Source of the DNA: JAVBJN01 sp031546985
GTDB lineage: Bacteria; Bacteroidota; Bacteroidia; Chitinophagales; Chitinophagaceae
Direction: 5' to 3'
Length of the DNA: 5,346 bases
Assembly (NCBI GenBank): GCA_031546985.1
Contig: JAVBJN010000092.1
Location: forward strand, 1-5,346
In this document: one piece after another, positions 1 through 5,346 of the stretch
How the letters are laid out: every line of letters starts with the position of its first letter
How positions within the stretch are numbered: the first letter of the stretch is position 1
Notes under the pieces: generated by a model
What the model saw: only the letters and a program-made list of their open reading frames with translations
Databases searched by the model: none
What the model was told of the DNA's origin: nothing
Made by a program: the position numbers and the translations under genes

Positions 1-1670
1 AGGTAAGCAGTCGTGTTACCATTGACATCATAGTTATAATCGGTACTGCCCGCGTTCCAGTTGTGAAAATCATGCAGGGTACAACCCAATGGGCAACCTG
101 TAATGTCTTCCACTTTCAATAAGCGGTTGCTCAAGTCACCATCTGCATAGGTATAAGCCAATTGGTCTACATCGGCAGGTGCCAGTTGCTGCATACCCCG
201 ACGTTTCAACGCGGTGATATTACCGTTGGCATCATAACCAATACCAGACACCGTATAATCGGTCATATTCTTGGCCCAGGCACTATTGTTGTTGGGCGCG
301 TTGGCATCGGGCAGCTCGTTAAAATTGGCTTCCGTCATTCTACCTCCAAAATCGTAAGTATACCCGTAAGCCCTACGTTTGCTGGAAGCGGTTTTCCAAA
401 CTACACCGGCGATATTACCATCATAGCGAGGCTGGCTAAATCCGTAATCATAGCGAATGGACTCACCAAAGCTGGCTTTGTTCTGTGCACCACCGCTTTC
501 TGCATATGCACCATTGATACCGGTCAGTTGCCCCTGCAGGTTATAAGTGTATTGTTGCTCTTCGAGGTCGCCAATACTTTTCATCTTTAATTGCCCGGTA
601 ATGGCATCGTAGTTGTTAGCCGACAACAATGTCCAATCGGCGTCGTTGATACTCTGCCATACCTTTAACAGCTTAAAGGTCTTAGGCTCGTATTCCATTT
701 TATTTACGGTCACATAGTTAACGCCGCTACTTGCTTTATGGCTCGATACGTTACGCATGACCCTGCCACCATAATCATACCAGGAGCTCACCATATCGGT
801 GAATTGGATGGTACCGAGGCCACCGTCGTTATTGGTTTTGGTGGTATAGGCAGATTGGGTTTGCAACACCCGGCCATCGTTATCATAATAGTTTACAGAG
901 GTGATCCAGTCGCCATAAGACGGGTTTCCTTTCTGCAATACTTTTACCATACCGCCGGTTGCTAAACCATTGGTTAATTCCGTCTTCTGCGGTGTAACAC
1001 CATATGCCACCGTATAGGCATCACCATCCAAAGCCGCAATTGGGTTCGCATCATAAGCCAAACCATTAAATTGTGGGTAATTGTAATGGTCGTAGTAAGT
1101 ATACGTCAGAATCTCAGCTTCAGGTATCTGGACTGGCGCCGGATAATTGTTATTCAGAATGTCGTGCCCATTAATCAGGTAACGGAAGATCTTATTTTCC
1201 GAAGTCAAATCATAGCTGGGTGGTAAGCCAGAGGGTACAGCACCTGATCCATCGAGTAGGTATTGCCAGTAGGCGCGGTCGCGGGTGCTGGTCAGTAGTC
1301 CTGTAAATCGTACCCGGTCCAGGTTATCATACACGCTGAACTGCCATTTATTCTCTAGAGCAAGTCCGGGTGTTTGTACCAGCACAGTGCGTTTTCTGCT
1401 GTCGTATACCATACGGTTGCGGCCTAATTCTCCGGGCAGGCTTTTCTCCACCGTATTACCTTGGGCATCGTAGAAAGTCTGGACACAAAGATTGTTCAGT
1501 ACCGTAGAGGTCACCGACCAACCTGCCAATTGTATCTTTTCTACTGCTTTGGGGGTTAGCACAATCACTGGACGGTCATAGCTATCATACACCGTATAGG
1601 TGGTGAGTTCCACACCTGCGCCGGTTTGTTTGGTACAGATCCCCCTGCCGAAACGGTCGGTATAAGAAAC
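1..1670 (-). repeat. Degenerate YD/RHS repeat array (protein level)
   Basis: Residues 241-796 contain at least ten degenerate copies of the YD motif, roughly x-Y-D-x-x-G-R-x with variable spacing. Examples are SYTDRFGRG (242), VYDSYDRP (267), FYDAQGNTV (306), VYDNLDRV (353), YYDNDGRV (501), WYDYGGRV (537), NYDAITGQL (593), YTYNLQGQL (614), YTYDFGGRM (677), GYDANGNIT (718) and YNYDVNGNT (785). The copies are diverged in DNA, so this is an old protein-level repeat and not a recent tandem duplication. In known RHS/YD proteins such repeats stack as beta strands into a spiral shell. The array continues past the left edge. Confidence 0.85.
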
Positions 1671-2390
1671 CACGGTTTTGCCCTGCTCATCGGTTACGGT
1701 AGTAGCCACCAATTCATCTGCATTATATACACCAGTGGTAGAAGGAATACCTGTGGTGGCATTATAAACCCAGCGGCGAATACCAGAACCGCCGAGGCTT
1801 ACCCGTTGTTCAGCAGTACGGTTGGAACCAACAAAATTAGCTCCGGGTTTCAGTACCTGATTATACCGGTCGGTGGCAGTAGAGACGTACTTACTCATGC
1901 TATAGGGGTAATTACCATCTGTTCCATATTGCTGGGTATAAAAATTGGCCTGGTCTTTAAAAGCGTTGGTCTGGAATTTAAGGCCTTTGGTGGCATGATC
2001 TATGCTGTAGCCCATGTATTGAAGCGACGCGTCGCCCATGTTCCTGGGATCTGCTATGGATACCGCATGCCGTGTACTATTAACCCCAAAGCGTTGGATC
2101 GATTGCAGCTCACCACCAAACGCATCTCGGTATGTCGTACTTTGACTCACATCATCCGCGGAGGCATTCTCATTGATTGCATTGGCATTTGTAATCGGCT
2201 TCAAAGGTACCCAGCTGCGCACAAAATTGCGTTTGGCACTTACACTGTATGGCACAGGTTTATAATAGACCGACTGGGTGGGTGTTACCGTAGCCCCCAG
2301 GTCTGGTGTATTGTTTTGTGCTGGGAGATATACTGACCCTAATGCCAATACCCCGGTTAATAACGTAGATAAAATATATTGTCGTTTCAT
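1..2390 (-). CDS. DUF6443-type RHS/YD-repeat exported protein, 3' end off the left edge
   Basis: The frame opens with ATG at 2390-2388 and runs 796 codons without a stop to the left edge, so the C-terminus is missing. Residues 1-24 are a signal peptide. Residues about 50-110 (RNFVRSWVPLKP, then TTYRDAFGGELQSIQRFG) match the pattern of the Bacteroidota DUF6443 N-terminal domain, where an 'aromatic-hydrophobic-R-x-W-x-P' stretch precedes 'Y-x-D-x-x-G-R-x-x-Q'. From about residue 241 YD-type repeats follow one another: SYTDRFGRG, TVYDSYDRPV, TFYDAQGNTV, SVYDNLDRVRF, NYYDNDGRVLQ, YTYNLQGQL, YTYDFGGRM and GYDANGNITAL. YDGNIAGVVWK (656-666) and the SNRLLKVED segment (754-762) are typical of the region just before the RHS core. 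Family knowledge: such repeats build secreted beta-sheet shells or filaments, sometimes ending in toxins. Export is seen in the sequence; the exact role is unknown. The gene starts 20 bases after the upstream RHS-like gene and is probably co-transcribed with it. Confidence 0.93.
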   Translation of the reverse strand, partial: MKRQYILSTLLTGVLALGSVYLPAQNNTPDLGATVTPTQSVYYKPVPYSVSAKRNFVRSWVPLKPITNANAINENASADDVSQSTTYRDAFGGELQSIQRFGVNSTRHAVSIADPRNMGDASLQYMGYSIDHATKGLKFQTNAFKDQANFYTQQYGTDGNYPYSMSKYVSTATDRYNQVLKPGANFVGSNRTAEQRVSLGGSGIRRWVYNATTGIPSTTGVYNADELVATTVTDEQGKTVVSYTDRFGRGICTKQTGAGVELTTYTVYDSYDRPVIVLTPKAVEKIQLAGWSVTSTVLNNLCVQTFYDAQGNTVEKSLPGELGRNRMVYDSRKRTVLVQTPGLALENKWQFSVYDNLDRVRFTGLLTSTRDRAYWQYLLDGSGAVPSGLPPSYDLTSENKIFRYLINGHDILNNNYPAPVQIPEAEILTYTYYDHYNYPQFNGLAYDANPIAALDGDAYTVAYGVTPQKTELTNGLATGGMVKVLQKGNPSYGDWITSVNYYDNDGRVLQTQSAYTTKTNNDGGLGTIQFTDMVSSWYDYGGRVMRNVSSHKASSGVNYVTVNKMEYEPKTFKLLKVWQSINDADWTLLSANNYDAITGQLKMKSIGDLEEQQYTYNLQGQLTGINGAYAESGGAQNKASFGESIRYDYGFSQPRYDGNIAGVVWKTASSKRRAYGYTYDFGGRMTEANFNELPDANAPNNNSAWAKNMTDYTVSGIGYDANGNITALKRRGMQQLAPADVDQLAYTYADGDLSNRLLKVEDITGCPLGCTLHDFHNWNAGSTDYNYDVNGNTTAY
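2051..2243 (-). other. DUF6443-like N-terminal region
   Basis: Residues about 50-113 of the left-hand protein carry the recognisable opening block of DUF6443: an RNFVRSW-x-PLKP segment, a variable Asn/Ala-rich linker, then SQSTTYRDAFGGELQSIQR, which is a modified form of the usual 'Y-D-G-L-G-R-P-x-Q-T-V'. The rest of the domain probably continues to about residue 215 (QQYGTDGNYPYS, GSGIRRWVYN) but its boundary is not clear by eye. This region normally sits between the signal peptide and the YD-repeat array of Bacteroidota RHS-like proteins. Its function is not known. Confidence 0.7.
2319..2390 (-). other. Sec signal peptide of the DUF6443/RHS protein
   Basis: The first 24 residues have a positive n-region (MKRQ), a hydrophobic core (YILSTLLTGVLALGSV) and a likely signal peptidase I site at L-P-A before Q25-N-N. 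This fixes the ATG at 2390 as the true start and indicates export across the inner membrane. There is no Cys next to the cleavage site, so a lipoprotein is not suggested. The exact cleavage position is inferred by eye. Confidence 0.85.
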
Positions 2391-2410
2391 TTTGTCAGTT
2401 TGATTGTTGC
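2391..2410 (-). promoter_or_regulatory. Short intergenic gap with A-rich start context, no Shine-Dalgarno
   Basis: Only 20 bases separate the upstream stop codon (TAA, 2413-2411) from the next ATG (2390). On the coding strand the gap reads GCAACAATCAAACTGACAAA. It has no AGGAGG-like sequence but is rich in A just before the ATG, as is common in Bacteroidota, where translation often starts without a Shine-Dalgarno. There is no TAnnTTTG-type -7 box and no hairpin, so the second gene is probably expressed from a promoter upstream of the first gene, outside this window. Confidence 0.6.
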
Positions 2411-5346
2411 TTATTCTGTTACCTGGTTAGCGTACTGGTGTTTGATTAGGATATTGCCCTGCATGTCTTTGGTCATAATCTCACGACCCAGGTTATCATA
2501 CATATAGTACACAGACTGGTTACGGCCATCGGTATTACTGGTTACGCCAATCAGCGGTTCGCTGGTAGAACTCTTCATCATAGCGTCCACCGGGTGTAAT
2601 CGCAGTTCATCGATCAGGCCACCACCTGCAAATACAACTACCGATGGATAAGTTGCAATAAACTCAGTACGGTAGAACGTCCACCCCCGGAAGGAAGTCA
2701 CAGCGGTAAATGTGAGCTTGGTATAACTCGTAGGGTTTAAGCCAGCGAAAGTATTGTTCGGATAAAGGGTAACGATCGTATTCCTTGCCGCAGGACTATT
2801 CATATTTTTACCCCAAAAGGATACGACATACCTTTTATTCAAAGTGAGCGGTTGGTCGTGTTTGGTCCATATAAAACTCGATAATATGGTATTAAAACTA
2901 CGGCGGCCAGTGAATGCATCGGTATTGGTAATGGCTTTGTGGTCAAAACCCCAATTCCCACTGTTTTTGTAGGATGCGTCCATACAGGTACCACAGTTGG
3001 AATAACTATTGCTTTCAAAACTGTTAAAAGCAACTTCATTGTAACGTGCGTTGCTTGCCCCTGCAATTTCCACGTTCGCATCTTCATCCCAAAGCGATGC
3101 CACATTAGTACCCACATTATCGATCACCTCTGTCAACTGGCCTTTGGCACTGTAATTATGGGTGGATACCTTCTTAAAATTGGCTATTGCTTGTCCCAGG
3201 TTAGCAGCACTAAAGTCAAAAGCAGGTGCAACAGTCAACGGGTTCTGCGTTTGCAGTGTGTATTGGTGTTTGGGTAACACCTGGCCGCTAAAGCTGGCCA
3301 GTCCTGAAGCCTCCGCGGCAATCAATTGCCCATTATTGCTGGGATCAAATTTCCATGCTTCGCTATATACCACCTGATCCATCGCGCTGCTGGCGATCTG
3401 GTTCATCATGGCATTGTTGTTCCAGTTGTTGTTGCTATAGTGATAATACTGGCGGCTTTCTGTTCTTTCATTGGGGATACCGGTATTGGGACGGCTTATT
3501 GTTTTGGTCATATCGCCGGTTGCAGGATCATATTCATAATCAGTACTGCTTTCCAACGCTACCGTATTGTTGATATAGGACTTGCTGATGCTTTTTTTGA
3601 TCGCAGTCTTACCGGTGATCGGATAATAGAAATCAGAAACAAAATCAGTACCGCCGGGGTCTTGCAGTGTGATATTGTTGTCCTGCACGTGTAAGAACAG
3701 AAAATTATCCTTGTTTAAGGATTTAACCTGCACATCAAAGAAATTTTCCGACTCCACTGTTTTATTGCCATTCAGATCATATTGGATAGTCTTGTAAGGC
3801 AGCCCCACCGCCCAGGACGGATAGTATTGTTTCAACGTGAAAGGCATCTGATCATAGGCCCGCGTATAGGTTGGGGTAAGACCTGGTGTAAGGGTTAAAA
3901 AACTGTTGGTATTGGGTGGTGCAGCCAGTTTGAAGCCGGTACCCGGGCAAGCGTTGTAGGCAGCTCCGGTGCTGGTGCTGGAAACGATTGTAGCATTTGT
4001 GGATTTGCTACGCACGGTGGTAAACCAGGTTTCTTCTTTACCCAGCGTCTTACGGACGGGTATAGTAATAACGCCAAGATCAATGGGATATTCTACCTGG
4101 TTAAAAGTGGTTACTTTGCCGTAGCCGTGTTGCAGCCCGTCCATTTGTCCAATGAAACGGTTGGAAACAGCCATTACATCGCCTTCGTTAACATAAGGAT
4201 CAACCGCGGTACCCTTGCCAAAAATGGTTACCGAACGTTTGAACAATTCCTTGATATCCGGATAATTGTCGGTAGGCACAGTCCATTCCCCGTTTTCATA
4301 CAAATAACTGGTGATGTTTTTGGTCAGGTTGTCATTGTTCAGATCATAGGTTTTCATGGAATCCAGGCGCAGCCCGTCCAGTTTCATCGTGACACCATTA
4401 ACAGTGGCGGTATTCAAGCCGTAGTAAAATTGTGTACACCCCCCACTGCCAGTGGTGATCTTTTGCAGGGCAAACAGTTTGTTGGCGGCGTCAGGTACCA
4501 TGTTTTTATTGCCCTGACCAGTTGGAAAGGTTGCAGGGAACACGGTAAACGGAATGCGGCTGGAACCGGGGTTGTCCGCTGTGGAGGCATTGTTCACGAA
4601 ACCCCAGTAATCCAGTTGGCCGGACATCCGGTAAGGAAAATTAGTAATACCTACATTACCGGTGTTGTAATAATCGAAGCTGTAGAGCTGCTCCGCTGCT
4701 GCGGTGCCGCCTTTGAGCTTGATACCAGCCAGCCTAAGTTTAAGGCTTTTACCTTCCAGATCGTTGTAACTGGCGGTACTGGTGTATGGAATAGCACCAT
4801 TGGTGATACCAGGATAGGATGAATATTCAATCACGAAATAAGACATGTCAAACAGGTATTCTTTCGTATTCACCGGACCAAGACTGGTCGACCAGGCATC
4901 GCGCCGTTCTTCTACCGTGATCTTTTCCAGCGCACGTGTTCCATAGGCATCTTTGCGTCTTAAGTTTGTTTGGCTGTCGTCATAATATTTGAACTTTACC
5001 ATTAAATCCGGGTACTGGATTTGCGTCAGGATGGTATAAGTCATTTCCGTGGAAGATTCCCCGTCACGGGATTTAAACGCACCATAGGCATAACTGTAAA
5101 CCTCTTCGTAATAATCGGTGGCCATTTTATACGGCGCACTGGTTAGATAGGTATAAGAAACAACCTGGCCGCTGTAAGTCTCCACTTTCTCTAACAACCA
5201 GTTGTTGGTATAGGTATAGGCAATTTCATTGGGGTTAGCATTGCGCTTTATATTGGTGCGGTCGCCGTCCTTAAAATAGTATTTATTCCCGCTTGCATCG
5301 GTGATGCGGAAGCCCAGGTTTACCGGAGTTTGCTTCGGAAAGGTAG
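2411..5346 (-). CDS. RHS-like YD-repeat surface protein with lectin-like domain, 5' end off the right edge
   Basis: The frame is open from the right edge for 977 codons to TAA at 2413-2411. An apparent start at 5197 is a TTG inside the gene: the 49 codons before it are open and family-like (FRITDASGNKYYF, then YTYTNNWLLEKVETYSGQ), so the true start lies beyond 5346. Numbering from the first whole visible codon, DYWGF (245-249) and ALQKITTGSGGCTQFYY (292-308) resemble the 'D-Y-W-G' and 'L-x-K-I-x-x-P-T-G-G-x-T-x-F-x-Y' blocks of large Bacteroidota RHS-like proteins. YD motifs follow (TIQYDLNGNKT at 518, DYEYDPATGDM at 602). Residues about 768-922 form a jelly-roll-like domain ending in LIDELRLHP, and a final YD repeat (YMYDNLGREIMTKD) lies 18 residues before the end. 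No toxin domain follows it. The protein is probably exported, although its signal peptide is not visible, and acts with the gene immediately downstream. The function is unknown. Confidence 0.9.
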   Translation of the reverse strand, partial: TFPKQTPVNLGFRITDASGNKYYFKDGDRTNIKRNANPNEIAYTYTNNWLLEKVETYSGQVVSYTYLTSAPYKMATDYYEEVYSYAYGAFKSRDGESSTEMTYTILTQIQYPDLMVKFKYYDDSQTNLRRKDAYGTRALEKITVEERRDAWSTSLGPVNTKEYLFDMSYFVIEYSSYPGITNGAIPYTSTASYNDLEGKSLKLRLAGIKLKGGTAAAEQLYSFDYYNTGNVGITNFPYRMSGQLDYWGFVNNASTADNPGSSRIPFTVFPATFPTGQGNKNMVPDAANKLFALQKITTGSGGCTQFYYGLNTATVNGVTMKLDGLRLDSMKTYDLNNDNLTKNITSYLYENGEWTVPTDNYPDIKELFKRSVTIFGKGTAVDPYVNEGDVMAVSNRFIGQMDGLQHGYGKVTTFNQVEYPIDLGVITIPVRKTLGKEETWFTTVRSKSTNATIVSSTSTGAAYNACPGTGFKLAAPPNTNSFLTLTPGLTPTYTRAYDQMPFTLKQYYPSWAVGLPYKTIQYDLNGNKTVESENFFDVQVKSLNKDNFLFLHVQDNNITLQDPGGTDFVSDFYYPITGKTAIKKSISKSYINNTVALESSTDYEYDPATGDMTKTISRPNTGIPNERTESRQYYHYSNNNWNNNAMMNQIASSAMDQVVYSEAWKFDPSNNGQLIAAEASGLASFSGQVLPKHQYTLQTQNPLTVAPAFDFSAANLGQAIANFKKVSTHNYSAKGQLTEVIDNVGTNVASLWDEDANVEIAGASNARYNEVAFNSFESNSYSNCGTCMDASYKNSGNWGFDHKAITNTDAFTGRRSFNTILSSFIWTKHDQPLTLNKRYVVSFWGKNMNSPAARNTIVTLYPNNTFAGLNPTSYTKLTFTAVTSFRGWTFYRTEFIATYPSVVVFAGGGLIDELRLHPVDAMMKSSTSEPLIGVTSNTDGRNQSVYYMYDNLGREIMTKDMQGNILIKHQYANQVTE
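2423..2542 (-). repeat. C-terminal YD repeat of the upstream protein
   Basis: The last 40 or so residues read as one complete YD unit: SNTDGRNQSVYYMYD, NLGREIMTKD, then MQGNILIKHQYA. This is the standard 'Y-Y-x-Y-D-x-x-G-R-x-x-x-I-x-D-x-x-G-N-I-x-K' ending of this Bacteroidota family, which often stops soon after without an RHS core or toxin. It shows that the stop at 2413-2411 is a natural C-terminus and not a frameshift. Confidence 0.8.
2579..3043 (-). other. Carbohydrate-binding-like jelly-roll domain in the upstream protein
   Basis: This block starts with EVAFNSFESN, the usual 'A-Y-x-S-F-E' opening of the module. It continues with short beta-strand-like segments: AFTGRRSFNT, PLTLNKRYVVSFWGKN, NTIVTLYPNN, GWTFYRTEF and VVVFAGGGLIDELRLHP. 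The 'tolerated ligand' pattern of family CBMs (S-F-E, then T-G-x-x-S, then Y-x-V-S-F-W, then G-W-x-x-Y, then I-D-E-L-R-L-x-P) is recognisable. This fold commonly binds glycans or serves as a structural spacer in secreted proteins. A CxxC (CGTC) lies near the start of the domain. Binding is inferred from fold resemblance only. Confidence 0.65.

Noticed and set aside
162..590. Open frame of 142 codons on the plus strand
   Set aside because: It is antisense to the YD-repeat array. Its Ile/Gly/Thr-rich product mirrors the reverse complement of YD-repeat codons.
1000..1610. Recurring short DNA words such as ACCGTATAGG and ATCATAC
   Set aside because: These are the complement of codons for Tyr-Thr-Val and Tyr-Asp in the YD repeats. 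They have irregular spacing and no spacers, so they are not a CRISPR array or a regulatory iteron.
1626..2336. Open frame of 236 codons on the plus strand
   Set aside because: It lies fully antisense to the signal-peptide/DUF6443 region, whose sense translation has clear family motifs. The plus-strand product has no recognisable domain and looks like a shadow of the sense codon use.
2391..2450. Possible frameshift or split of one long gene at the junction
   Set aside because: The upstream protein ends in a complete YD unit typical of a natural C-terminus, and the downstream protein starts with a good signal peptide. These are two genes, not one broken gene.
2839..3117. Minus-strand open frame of 92 codons
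   Set aside because: It overlaps the jelly-roll domain of the upstream gene in another frame. The main frame is continuous through it and carries the family motifs.
4127..4822. Open frame of 231 codons on the plus strand
   Set aside because: It is antisense to the conserved DYWGF and GGCTQFYY region of the upstream gene. No domain is recognisable and there is no start context of its own.

Overview
The window is almost entirely coding on the minus strand. It holds two large, tightly spaced genes, both cut by the window edges, and neither contains an internal stop. Both belong to the RHS/YD-repeat-like secreted or surface protein families that are abundant in Bacteroidota. The lack of a Shine-Dalgarno sequence before the one visible start, the DUF6443-type N-terminus, the Asn/Tyr/Thr-rich composition and the motif set (YWGF, GG-C-TQFYY, IDELRLHP, YDGNIAGVVWK) fit a Bacteroidota genome. 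A Chitinophagaceae-like soil genus such as Chitinophaga or Niastella is my best guess from family resemblance, and it has not been tested.

Layout, in the direction of transcription (right to left). (1) 5346 to 2411: the 3' 977 codons of a large RHS-like protein whose beginning lies off the right edge. It carries Tyr-rich extracellular repeat sequence, scattered YD-type motifs, a C-terminal jelly-roll/carbohydrate-binding-like domain (about 3043 to 2579) and a terminal YD repeat ending a few residues before the stop. (2) 2410 to 2391: a 20-base gap with no promoter, terminator or Shine-Dalgarno sequence. (3) 2390 to 1: the 5' 796 codons of a second protein with a signal peptide, a DUF6443-like N-terminal region and a long run of YD/RHS repeats. 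The window ends at the point where a canonical RHS-associated core would be expected to begin.

The two genes look like an operon of exported partner proteins. By analogy with RHS/YD-repeat proteins they probably form large beta-sheet shells or filaments at or beyond the cell surface, and the second may carry a variable C-terminal effector that lies outside this window. No RNA genes, mobile elements, CRISPR arrays or terminators were found. The sizeable open frames on the plus strand are antisense shadows. I see no clearly new system here; the most useful leads are the gene-pair architecture, the lectin-like module and what follows the left edge.
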